A stretch of 64,000 nt of DNA from Trichoplax adhaerens (taxonomy: Eukaryota; Placozoa; Uniplacotomia; Trichoplacea; Trichoplacidae): contig NW_002060945.1 of NCBI RefSeq assembly GCF_000150275.1, positions 2,627,172 through 2,691,171 of the forward strand. The letters are read 5' to 3'. The position numbers and the translations under genes are program-made. Below, piece after piece: positions 25,772 through 35,732 of the stretch; positions within the stretch are counted from its first letter, which is position 1; each line of letters begins with the position of its first letter. The notes below the pieces were generated by a model. The model made no database searches and was not told where the DNA came from. It saw only the letters and a list, made by a program, of their open reading frames with translations.

Positions 25772-28700
25772 TCAGGCTTCAGAATTGATGCAATTAAGAT
25801 GTTTCGCCAATGCTCGTTTTAGTTTATCTAAGTAATAAATATCTACTGATCTTGTTTTCGCTTTATATTCATGTAATGTTTCCATAATTTTAAATTCATC
25901 ATCCTCTGTTAGTAAATCACCTTCATTATTTCGCTTGTACGGAAATATATATCTTTTATCTTTGATTAATTCGTTATACTCGTGTATAACTTGTAATGCG
26001 GAGAATTCTTCAGCAAAAATATCCTTCTGAACCAAGACTTCATTCATTGTATTAAAATACTTTCGACATATAATATGAGCATCGAGACTCTTCATCAAGA
26101 AGTGATATTGTTTTTCTTGTTTATCGCCGTACCATATAGCAATACAATTTTGTTTCTTCGTTACATCGTATGCTAATCTTTCGTAATAACTATCTGATGT
26201 TATAACATCTCCAATATAATATAATTCTAATATAGATCGCGCCATTTTTCCATGTGCTGTAGGAAATTGATTAAATAACTCCGTTGCATCTGTACCCAAT
26301 ACGAATTTTAACATTTCGTCGCCTCCTGGATGAAGATCAATATATTCACCGATATCGTATACACGACGGTCTATAACAATCCAACAACCGTTACGTCCTC
26401 CATTATGAGTAACAATATCGTATATCGATATATTCATTTTACAATCGTTTGTTATAGGCTTATATACTTCGATTTTAATTCGATCAGTTGTTAACATTCT
26501 AATTAATTCTTTAATACCTATAGCCGATTTGAATATTCTAATCATATCTCTATACAAAGTTGTAGGACCGCATATATAGATCAATGCATCTTCTTTACAT
26601 AATTCGATTAATTTATTTTGACCTTCGCTCGATGAAAAGTAACTCGTAACTCGACCGTTGTAAATATACGAATATTGCGATCCTTTCCACTTTTGTATAT
26701 TATCAGCTGATAGACATAGCTTCGTATAATTTACTGTGTCTGGAGCATCTTCTATAGTTCTACAACCAAAGTATAACAACATACGACGATTTTCATTCAT
26801 CTTCTTATTACGATCGATAAACGATTGATATGGAGCTATACCCGAACCTATACCAATCATCACAATTGGTTTAGAACTATCTTGCGGAAGTCGGAAAGAA
26901 GAATTAATAGGGAATACATCAATTACTTGATGTTGATCGAATAGATTATCGATAGGCGCAAGTATCGGCGATACTTTACCGTTATCGATACGTTCGACAA
27001 GTAATTTAATATTATCGTTATCGAACGAGGCGATGTTATACGTACGTGGCAGTTGCGGAGGAACTATAGATGGAGAGCCATGAGGTTTATTATTTGTAAA
27101 ATCGGCGTATTTAATAAATATTTCTTTAGATACTTTTCCGTTAGATATTCCAAAATGATTATGTACGAATTTTATCCACTCTTTTTCAGTAGTATCTTTA
27201 GTATGAATATCTAATACAAAATATTGGGGCGCACTGTCATAATTTGTAATAGTATTCGGTATAAGTACACCAAGTTTATCACCCTCTTGATACGAAAATT
27301 TCTTATCGTAAATAGAAATGGTTACATATTGTAGAGTATTGCGCTGATTGAGATTAGCAGGAGTAGAATGAATCGTTGCACTAAATAATCGGTTAGTAAA
27401 TTGGCGATCATCGATTGATTCGTTAAATTCTGTATTAAGTTGTATATGAGCGCTCTTCGATTCTGTCTCTTGGTTAGTTACAGTAACAGTTCTATCTAGC
27501 TGAGTTACAAGAGATAAAACTCCTAATGCCTTGTTACGATGTATATCCAACATTCTATGATAAGAACGTTCAAATAAATCAAAAGTCTTATTTAATTGTG
27601 AATCGTTCAATGCTTTTATAAACTGTTTAGGACTTCCAGTTTTCTCAAATCCTAATTTAAACGCTGTTAAAAATTGCCTATAAGATTTAGGTATTAGCCT
27701 ATATCCATTACTGAACATTTTTCCAATGAGAGACTTACGTATTCGATCAATAATTATATCGAAAACAGCGAAAATGGGATCAAATAACCCGCTAGTAGAA
27801 TTTCCAATTAAGCTATTTTCTTCCGCTATAGCGAATAATTCTTCATCTTTAGCAGTGTACCAATCCAGGTTCGCTTCAGTTAAAAGATGAGATGTTTTCT
27901 CCTTTGATGGATCTAAAAGACAATTTGGAGCTATAGGTCCAGTTTGACCTATATGTCTCCAGTGTGAAGGAATAATACTTATTTCAGCATAAGAATTAAA
28001 TTTTGGCTCCGATAGTGTTTCGGATCCTCGGTTAGCTATTTCTATTAATTTGTTAAGATGGATTATAATTTCATCTTTATCGCCATTGTACATTGCAGAT
28101 TGAAGATCTAATGCTGCATCGACGATATCATAGCATGCGTATCTAAGAGATGCAAGTGAGTATCCATGAAATGAAATTTCTGTACATGAACCTAAATCTT
28201 CGACATTAAAGAATGGAAATCTCATTTTTAAATTATTAAATGAGAATCCTTCTTCGGGCCTTTTTAAATCAATATTATCTATATTTTGAGTATCATTTGT
28301 ATTTGAAGGAATTCGATCTAATATTCTACAACAATGTACCCAAGATTTTTGTAGATTATCCGGTAATTTAGGAATATCAAATCCATTAACCTTTCCATAG
28401 TAATTCCAATAAATTAAGGCTATATTAACAGCGGCTGAATGTAGAATAGTAATTATACTCTTAGGTAAACTTTCGATTTCGTCACCAATATTAGGTAACT
28501 GGCGTACCTTTTCTCGGAAACGCGGTGAATAACTATTGGGAAGGTTTTTTGCAAATAGAAACAACGCTCTACATTTATCAGGTAATTGATCAGGATGTGG
28601 ATCAGTAATTAATTTAGGCGGATAAAATCCATGATAATATACATGACCTTCTGGTCTTGTTTCGGGATTTTGATCCCACATTTCTAGTAATTCTCTGGCA

Positions 28701-29056
28701 GGACTTGTTCTTGGGCTATGTTGATCATCGTTGCTAGATAAAATAGATTGTAATCGATGTCTATTGATAAGTAACCGAGAATTAATTGAATGTTGTAATT
28801 CTTGAGTATAAGCTTGTGCTTGAGTTTGATTTTTTGCTGTGTAGAATTGTGATTTACCTACTCTTATTAATACTTGTTGAGTTGATAATGCCTTGATTTG
28901 TTGACCGCATAATTTAGTGATAGCAGAGTGTAATTGATTTCTATTCGAGTTTTGTGTAATGAGATAAATTTTGACTTTATTTCGATGTGAATCAAGGCTT
29001 TGTTGTACTGCTTTACTTCCAATAGCCTGAGCAATGGTTCCTAATGTCTGTTCCAT
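25772..29056 (-). CDS. IDO-family haem dioxygenase fused to FAD/NADPH reductase and cytochrome b5
   Basis: One uninterrupted 1094-residue frame from ATG at 29056 to TGA at 25772; the open frame runs on to 29170 with no other ATG. Residues about 120-530 fit indoleamine 2,3-dioxygenase: HSAAVNIALIYWNYYG, LPDNLQKSW, the GNSTSG loop at 418 in place of GSAGQSS, YRQFLTAF in place of the HRNFL motif, and His505 in FDLFERSYHRMLDIH, which lines up with the proximal haem ligand His346 of human IDO1. Residues about 560-860 are a CPR-type reductase: YQEGDKLGVLIPN, FAD motif PRTYNIAS (670), NADPH loop GIGSGIAPYQSF (734), YFGCR and YICGP. No flavodoxin (FMN) domain is present. Residues 874-952 are cytochrome b5 with axial His909 (HPGG) and His935. 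The last 140 residues are unrecognised. Tryptophan (kynurenine pathway) dioxygenase with its own electron supply is inferred, not proven. Confidence 0.88.
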   Translation of the reverse strand: MEQTLGTIAQAIGSKAVQQSLDSHRNKVKIYLITQNSNRNQLHSAITKLCGQQIKALSTQQVLIRVGKSQFYTAKNQTQAQAYTQELQHSINSRLLINRHRLQSILSSNDDQHSPRTSPARELLEMWDQNPETRPEGHVYYHGFYPPKLITDPHPDQLPDKCRALFLFAKNLPNSYSPRFREKVRQLPNIGDEIESLPKSIITILHSAAVNIALIYWNYYGKVNGFDIPKLPDNLQKSWVHCCRILDRIPSNTNDTQNIDNIDLKRPEEGFSFNNLKMRFPFFNVEDLGSCTEISFHGYSLASLRYACYDIVDAALDLQSAMYNGDKDEIIIHLNKLIEIANRGSETLSEPKFNSYAEISIIPSHWRHIGQTGPIAPNCLLDPSKEKTSHLLTEANLDWYTAKDEELFAIAEENSLIGNSTSGLFDPIFAVFDIIIDRIRKSLIGKMFSNGYRLIPKSYRQFLTAFKLGFEKTGSPKQFIKALNDSQLNKTFDLFERSYHRMLDIHRNKALGVLSLVTQLDRTVTVTNQETESKSAHIQLNTEFNESIDDRQFTNRLFSATIHSTPANLNQRNTLQYVTISIYDKKFSYQEGDKLGVLIPNTITNYDSAPQYFVLDIHTKDTTEKEWIKFVHNHFGISNGKVSKEIFIKYADFTNNKPHGSPSIVPPQLPRTYNIASFDNDNIKLLVERIDNGKVSPILAPIDNLFDQHQVIDVFPINSSFRLPQDSSKPIVMIGIGSGIAPYQSFIDRNKKMNENRRMLLYFGCRTIEDAPDTVNYTKLCLSADNIQKWKGSQYSYIYNGRVTSYFSSSEGQNKLIELCKEDALIYICGPTTLYRDMIRIFKSAIGIKELIRMLTTDRIKIEVYKPITNDCKMNISIYDIVTHNGGRNGCWIVIDRRVYDIGEYIDLHPGGDEMLKFVLGTDATELFNQFPTAHGKMARSILELYYIGDVITSDSYYERLAYDVTKKQNCIAIWYGDKQEKQYHFLMKSLDAHIICRKYFNTMNEVLVQKDIFAEEFSALQVIHEYNELIKDKRYIFPYKRNNEGDLLTEDDEFKIMETLHEYKAKTRSVDIYYLDKLKRALAKHLNCINSEA

Positions 29057-29853
29057 GATGGAAATTTCTTCCGCTTTGGCAGTCTCCAATGATGTTGATG
29101 AATACTTTGAATTAGTAGTTAAAAAGGTTTCAAGATTGATTTCTCTATCTACAGAATACTTTACGGTTTACAGTAAGTTTTGAAAATATCAATGATTCAT
29201 TATTCCAGTACGGTATATTTCAAAACTTTTGAATATATATATAATAATATTAGTTGACTATCTATCAAATGTGCTTCAAGTTACTTTATTCAAATTAGAC
29301 TATAGTATGTTCATTAAGCATGTTTATTTTGAAAGATTTAAATGTGTCAAGAGTTGTGAAATTTTCTTAGTATAGTGTAGCAAACCCTTGATGTCTGCTA
29401 GTAGTAAACGTATACAATCGCCATACGAAACAAAATTGTATGGTACAGCGGGAGTCGTACTTGCAAAAGCGAATAACCTACAACTCTTTCATCTACCACT
29501 GACTAATAGTTTGTATTCGAAATTTCAAAGAAATCAAGTTACTCAATACTGCAATAAAAACATCAACAGCCAATTGCTCAACGTTGTACTGATCTGTCTG
29601 CGTGTTATTGGAGCTCAATTTAAAGTTGATGGGATGAAACGGGGTACCCGGGGAACTAATTTGCCAAGAGTTGCAATTAGACCTGAGAAATACGGTGGCT
29701 CACAATGTGCATCCTGGCCTAGGATGGGACGGACGATCGTTTGACCGCCTGAAAAGTGGCGCAGGTGCAGTTACGAGCATCGCAGCAGAGTCACATGACA
29801 GCTGTGTCATGGTTATTCGTTAAGTAAGTAAAAATGGCCGACCCTCCCGACAC
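29057..29853. other. Divergent intergenic region between the IDO fusion and rpl10a
   Basis: Holds the likely promoter of the minus-strand fusion gene, including an AT-rich TATATATATAATAATAT block near 29236-29252. An open frame on the plus strand at 29391-29744 has no recognisable domain and is not called as a gene. Confidence 0.5.
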
Positions 29854-30066
29854 TGGTTTAGAACTTCAAGTCTGATTAGGCAGCTACTGTACGAGTGCCG
29901 GACTGATCATTGGTTTACTATATCTATTCCTGAAAAATTCTTCCTAGTAGAAGCTTGAATGCTGTGCGAGTACTTGTGTAGTGCATCTCTTCTTCTACGA
30001 AGAGGTTTTCAGGAACAGTAAACGACTGATCAGTCCGCCACCAATCCGAGCTGAAGTTCTAAACCC
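29854..30066. mobile_element. MITE-like imperfect long hairpin, about 213 bp
   Basis: The left arm begins TGGTTTAGAACTTCA at 29854 and includes GGACTGATCA-x-GTTTACT and ATTCCTGAAAA. The right arm gives the reverse complement: TTTTCAGGAACAGTAAAC, TGATCAGTCC, then TGAAGTTCTAAACCC ending at 30066. The arms pair almost end to end around a centre near 29960. No coding capacity and no clear target-site duplication. Confidence 0.6.
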
Positions 30067-30228
30067 AAAGCATGGAACTGCATGGTAGTGAAAGCAGTAC
30101 AGTGTACGGTTTGAAATGGACACACCAGTTAAAATGACCAGAGAAATAGTCAGCCTCCATATTTTCGGCTAAAGAAAATCGTGGATGGTCCTTCTGTCAT
30201 TCTTTCTGTAGCACACACACGTGACAGG

Positions 30229-30438
30229 ACTGTACAGTGTACAGTGTACACTCAGTACAGTACAGGAATGCGAGTGTACGTGTACAGTACTACTGTACTG
30301 TACTATCCGGTACCATTTTTACAGTACTGTACACTGTACAGTACAAGGGACTACTGTGAAAGAGTACAGTACTATACAGTTTACACTGTACTGTACTGAA
30401 CACTACTGGAACTACTATACTGTACACTGTACAGTATA
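30229..30438. repeat. Cluster of GTACAG / CTGTAC palindromes
   Basis: Dense, irregular runs of ACTGTAC, GTACAGT and GTACACTGTAC cover about 210 bp upstream of rpl10a. The motif is its own near-palindrome, so the strand can fold into many alternative hairpins. The same motif recurs in the satellite at 52.6-55.3 kb and at 63.65 kb. Confidence 0.8.
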
Positions 30439-30578
30439 GCTATCGCTACATTTACTGACCTATCCCTAGTTAATACAGTATAATAAAAGGTCCAATCCAC
30501 GCGTGCGTATTTCACTCCCTTCGATACTGAGTCATTGACTTTCGGCAAGGTACTTGACTTGCTGTACCACGACTGTCG

Positions 30579-30596
30579 TTCCCTTCTTTCTTCTCC
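30579..30596 (+). promoter_or_regulatory. Oligopyrimidine (TOP-like) tract of rpl10a
   Basis: An 18-nt all-pyrimidine run lies 26 nt before the ATG. Ribosomal protein genes of animals usually start transcription inside such a tract, which makes their mRNA subject to growth control through TOR. The exact transcription start is not visible. Confidence 0.6.
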
Positions 30597-30621
30597 GTCG
30601 TTTTGGCGACCGTGTGGCAAC

Positions 30622-32458
30622 ATGAGGTAAGAAATCTTTCCTTCATCTCCTTCATCCTAATGAAATTAAATAGTTTAAGCCTAATTTTGAAGCAATTATT
30701 GGTTCATCTTGGCTTAAAATCCATTTTTTCTGTCATCAGATCGATTTAAGTTGATTTTGGATGTGATTGTAGTTGGCATTGCTGCATTCCATTAAGGGTG
30801 TTAGACTGCTAGCTCATATATTACTATACTGTACAGTAGATCATGGGTTTCTTGATCCAATAGCTGGGTAGATGGATCAATTTTTTCACTTACTCTTGCA
30901 AGTTACAACATGTTGTTATCCATAAGATAGACATCAACTGCAGAATAAACTTATCTATGTGTCCTATTTTTCTTGACTAATGTTCTATTGGCCTTGATGT
31001 TTCCTGTAGTAAAATTTCGCGCGATACGTTGTACGACTGTGTTCGTGATGTCCTTCAGGGCTCACAAGATAAGAAAAGAAATTTCTTGGAAACGGTGGAA
31101 TTACAAGTTGCCTTGAAGAACTACGATCCACAAAAGGACAAGCGTTTTAGCGGTACTGTCAAGTATGTATCGTAAATTACTTAACAGTTGTTGATCGCCT
31201 CGATCTTGCACAAAATAACGGTACAAGTCGATCATCGTGACCAATCAAATTGGTCATACGTTACTTGACTATCATCCTATCGATCAGTTTTTGTTTTTTA
31301 TCCATGCGTTCCATGTTGTATATTCGAGTATAGCCTATGGAATCCTTCTGGTCCAATATCGATTAGTTTATGAACACAAGAGCAGTTTGATGAGGACAGT
31401 GCTTAAACTAGAAACTAAAATAATAGTCTTGATATATACATGTAGAGTAGCAGCATGTGATGTCACTTGCAATTTAATACTCGTCAATCTTTATCCTAAG
31501 TGAATGTACTCGAATGGAAGACATTTCCACGTTGTCATTGTAATTTAAGTTGAAGCCATGAAATCCTAGTAGTTTGTCCAGTTTTCTGCGACCAATCTAT
31601 ATAGATAAACTACAGGCTACGATAATCCGTTGTCGAACAGAATCGATGATTGTATTGAACACAATAAACGCAATACATTTGATACTTCCTATCAATCATG
31701 ATGGTTGGCATTACTCGTCTGTCTTTGCAAATCTTAGTCTCAATCTTGAAGGAGTTAGGAATTGACGCCATCATGGTTTACGATCCATGTGTGCTATAAT
31801 TGTGCAAGGCATAATTAGATTCTTAATTTCGTCAGAGAAACATGTATTACTGTACAGTACTTTTATTCTTTCTAAAGGCAGTATTCTTACGTAAATGTGG
31901 CAAAGCTCATTTTTCAATTTTAAGAATCATCGATCTGATGCAATGTTACCTTTAATCTTCTTTAGATTGAGACATACGCCTCGGCCAAATCAAAAAGTAT
32001 GTGTCTTTGGCGATGCTCACCATTGTGATGAAGCTAAGTCAAATAATGTACCATCGATGGATGTCGACGCTTTGAAAAAATTGAATAAGAACAGAAAATT
32101 GATTAAAAAATTGGCTAAAAAATACGATGCATTTATTGCTTCTGAGAGTTTAATCAAACAAATACCTCGTATCATGGGACCTCAATTAAACAAGATTGGT
32201 AAATTTCCTACCATGTTGACTCACAACGATAACATGAATGCCAAGATTGAAGATGTCAAATGTACTATCAAGTTCCAAATGAAAAAAGTGTTATGTCTTG
32301 GTGTTGCCATTGGTAATGTTAGTATGTCGGAAGATGAATTGGCTGCCAATATCCATTTAGCCGTTAACTTTTTGGTATCATTATTGAAGAAAAATTGGCA
32401 AAACGTTCGCGCATTGTATATTAAAAGTTCGATGGGTAAATCCTATCGCTTATATTAG
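30622..32458 (+). CDS. rpl10a: Large ribosomal subunit protein L10a (uL1)
   Basis: Three exons: 30622-30626 (ATG AG), 31010-31162 and 31966-32458 (TAG). Product 216 residues; the human protein has 217. The frame reads [20 protein letters not shown], then [96 protein letters not shown] and ends [18 protein letters not shown] plus SYRLY, close to human RPL10A throughout. uL1 binds the 23S-like L1 stalk of the 60S subunit near the tRNA exit site. The first coding exon holds only five nucleotides, a common layout for ribosomal protein genes. The flanking ORFs in intron 2 (31163-31965) show no coding sense. Confidence 0.97.
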
Positions 32459-32577
32459 ATGGGTAGCTAATCCTTTTGCACTGTGTACTGCAGTATGCAA
32501 TGCGTATCTCTCTACCTTGATTGAAACATCGTCATTGTTGGAAATATATATGTACAGGCAGTGAGACTAAGCACTAA

Positions 32578-32583
32578 AATAAA
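32578..32583 (+). terminator. Poly(A) signal AATAAA of rpl10a
   Basis: AATAAA 120 nt after the TAG stop, inside an A-rich stretch. Likely polyadenylation signal. Confidence 0.45.
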
Positions 32584-33394
32584 AGAATTTTATGGTAATC
32601 TAGGGTGCATTTTCCTGTGATTGTTAGATCCTGTAGTAGAGTTTCTCTAGCGTGGGATTTACTCGTCTACGTATAGGGTAGCATACAACTTGTTACGTAT
32701 TAGTATTCTAGTGTAAAGCTGCTACCGTTAAAATTGATTGCTAAGTTGATTAAAGCGCTGGTGTACCATGCAGCAATTAGGTCAAGACGCTTCAAATTTT
32801 CATCATTTAAACATTGACTGCATGTTGATGATATAGCAAATCGGCGATAGGTGTCAAGCTTAGCTATCAATACTAATATATCATATACTGTCACTTTCAT
32901 AGCTATTCGAATAGAATTAAGAAAGTTACTTACAGTATAAAAGTTTTCCAACAGTAATACTGTTGTGCATAATCAGTTACTATCTTGATCCGTTTATAGT
33001 TGAAAAAGTGAATCTTAATTCATTTGATGTGGCGTTAAAGGTGCATACCGCCCTTTCTGTTTGTAGTATAAATGACGGTGCAGGCCGCATGATAGTTTAC
33101 TAGCAAACAATTTCATCAAATATCATGATAACTTACGATCAGGACAAATTACGTATGATTAAATACTATAAATTTTAACGATTAAGTTTATTATGATCGA
33201 TTCTTGCTGCTGAGTATTTCTACAGTAAATATATGGTGCGAACAAGTTGTTATATTGACGTAGCAGTCGAGAGTTGGAGCAAATGCAATAGGAATTCTTC
33301 GTGCATTGGTAATATCTCTGTTAATACGAATGTGTAGGTGCAAAAATAGCAATTGTTGGTTACTAGCATTAGTAAAAAGTAAGGATAGATAAGG
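32584..33394. other. Intergenic, nothing recognised
   Basis: AT-rich spacer between rpl10a and the kringle-ZP gene. No domain-coding frame seen on either strand. Confidence 0.55.
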
Positions 33395-33402
33395 TATAAA
33401 TA
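33395..33402 (+). promoter_or_regulatory. TATA box of the kringle-ZP gene
   Basis: TATAAATA lies 76 nt before the ATG at 33478, the only strong TATA match directly upstream. A hairpin with a 6-bp stem, TCACGG and CCGTGA, follows at 33404-33433 and would fall in the 5' untranslated region or at its start. Confidence 0.5.
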
Positions 33403-33477
33403 CTCACGGCTCTGATGAGCTGTGAACCCGTGATTTAATATCGGTTGAAATTTGCTTGATATTGAATACTTTGCAAA

Positions 33478-35732
33478 ATGTTTTCCATTCTAAGTATTAG
33501 TAGATTCGTAGCGCTACTATCTTGCACAAATTTACTATATGGCCTAATTCCTTTAGTCATCTTGCAGCAAGCTATAGGCGATGATTCTTGCTATGATAAA
33601 GAAACCTTAGGACGAAATTACAATGGCAACGTCAATTTTACCAAGACTGGAGCTAGATGTCAATCTTGGAGTCAAGTTTCCTACTACAACTTCGATCACA
33701 ACTATTGTCGAAATCCTGATCTCAAGGATGGAGGACCTTGGTGTTATTATAGCAATGCTATCAGCAGGTATAATAACAGTTGGGATTATTGCCCAATTCC
33801 TCCTTGTAAATGGAAAGGTTAGCGCTATTCCTCCACAAGGTTTTATTTCTTTACCGAAGTAGAACGCTGTGTTTATGTGGTATATAATGATTTGTTATAG
33901 GTTGCTAACGCAGTAAAATATGTAATGTCTTTTATAGATATTGATCGATGCAGTAATAGTAACGGCGGTTGCAGTCATATTTGTCTAACCACACAAAGTT
34001 CCTACTACTGCAGCTGCCCAAAGGGGTTAAGATTGGCTAGCGATGATAAGCAATGTGAAGACATCAATGAATGCGATTATGATGATGTTTGTGAATTTCT
34101 ATGCCTAAATACTTATGGATCTTATAAGTGCAGCTGTCCCAAAGGATACTCGATAAATGCTAACCAATGCCTTGATATAGATGAATGCAAATCTGATCGT
34201 AATATTTGCAGTCACAATTGTCATAATATACATGGATCATTTCTGTGTTATTGTCCTAGCAACTTAACACTCGGTAGCGACAAAAGAACTTGCATTAATC
34301 AGACTCAGATAGGTAAAATAAAATTGCTTATAATTTGATAGTTTTTATGAGCAGCTATTATCCTTGTTTTATGATTATTTATAATAGCATTTTAAAGCCT
34401 TATTTACCTATATTTCTAACAAATGAATTTCTCTTTTGATTAAATCAATACGTATTGCCTTATTTTTAAATTTAATAACTTCTAGCCAATTTTAAACCCA
34501 AGCTAAGAATTGAATGCAACCATGACTATATCAAGGTAGTAATTCCACGGTCATCATTGCCCGATATCGATAGACGAGACATCCAGCTTATAGATCCTTC
34601 ATGCTCTCCAACCCTCAACGGGACTCATTTCCTAATCACGATTCAGCCTTTACACAGCTGTGGCACAATAATTAAACATTATTCCAATTCTATCATTTAC
34701 AAGAATCGACTTCGAAATCGACCTGATCACCCATCTGGTCTCATCACTCGGAAAAAAATATTACGGTTAGCTTTCCTATGCTCCTATTCTAATCAAGGTT
34801 GGATAGGAATTGCTTATAATCCTGATAATAAGCCTCTAATATCCCATAATTGGCATAAAGGATATGGCAATTTTTCCTATTTTGCTAAAATTTATCCAAC
34901 AGCAAGATATTTTAATGCGTTCCCGCCTAGTGCGTATCCACTGCCATTGAAATTAAATCAACGAGCATATCTCGAATTTGGTGTACACGCTGGTGATGCG
35001 AATTTGCGAGTAGCTGTCGAGAATTGCTTAGCTACACCTGATACGAATATAAGCGATCCTATTCACTACTGGATTATCAGAAACGGGTAAAATTTTCACT
35101 ATACTCGTAAAGACTAAATACATTTGTAGTACCCTGTATTCAAGCGTACAATCTTAAATATAGTCTCACTGGATCTATTTAGGTGTAATGAAGATAAGAC
35201 TATTAAGAAGCATTATTCAAAAATCTCTAAAACTGTTCGGTTTAGCATCAAGGCATTTTCATTCTTATTTAATCAACCTTTCATATTCATACATTGCCAA
35301 CTTATGGTTTGTCCTCTGCATGATAACCTAAGTCGTTGTGCTCAAGGTTGTCAAAGAACAGTAACTTCCGGAAACCGTATTAGACGGGAACTTGGTCAAG
35401 ATGAAAAAGTTTTCTCTAGTATCGTTTCAGTTGGTCCATTGTTTAAACTTGGTAATTAATACTTACCTATAATATATGAGATAGTATTAGAATCAATGAC
35501 CAGGTAAAAACGATTGACGAATAATTTTGTTCATTCCGTAATAGATCACATTAAATATGAAAATTCTAACGGCTCTGAAAATAAGAACAACGTAGATATC
35601 CTGACAGTTTGGACAGTAGTACTTTTCCTGATTTTACTGTTTGTAATTATGTATAATATTTTTCTTTTCATTCGAAGAAATATCAATAAAAGAATTCTAG
35701 ATACAGGTTATGCGCTAATCAGAAATAGATAA
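33478..35732 (+). CDS. Kringle - triple cbEGF - ZP domain membrane protein
   Basis: Five exons: 33478-33817, 33938-34312, 34486-35086, 35183-35451 and 35545-35732 (TAA); 590 residues. Residues 1-35 are a signal peptide. Cys38, 61, 77, 89, 105 and 110 with NYCRNPD, PWCYY and DYCPIPPC make a kringle. Residues 114-238 are three EGF domains, with DIDRC, DINEC and DIDEC calcium-binding starts. Residues 239-520 are a ZP domain: IECNHDYIKVVIP, DIQLIDPSCSP, HSCGTII, SIIYKNRL, then FSIKAFSF and HCQLMVC in ZP-C. RIRR at 504-507 is a furin-type site, placed as in other ZP proteins, and a membrane segment lies near 547-570 with a short basic tail. ZP proteins are released by cleavage at this site and polymerise into filaments. 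The kringle-ZP combination is unusual; function unknown. Confidence 0.93.

Noticed and set aside
29056..29089. Upstream start for the IDO fusion at 29089
   Set aside because: The codon at 29087-29089 is TTG. The first ATG in frame is at 29056, so that start is used.
29391..29744. 118-residue open frame on the plus strand
   Set aside because: No domain, no splice logic and no family resemblance; it lies in promoter territory between two divergent genes.
30181..30439. Open frames in the GTACAG cluster
   Set aside because: Low-complexity C, T, V and Y-rich translation of a palindromic repeat.
31237..31765. Two small open frames inside rpl10a intron 2
   Set aside because: They lie between well-supported splice sites and show no domain or codon signal.
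33410..33450. Hammerhead ribozyme core (CTGATGAG followed by GAAA)
   Set aside because: The stem between the two core parts would rest on wobble pairs, GAAAC is not complete and no stem III or cleavage triplet is apparent.
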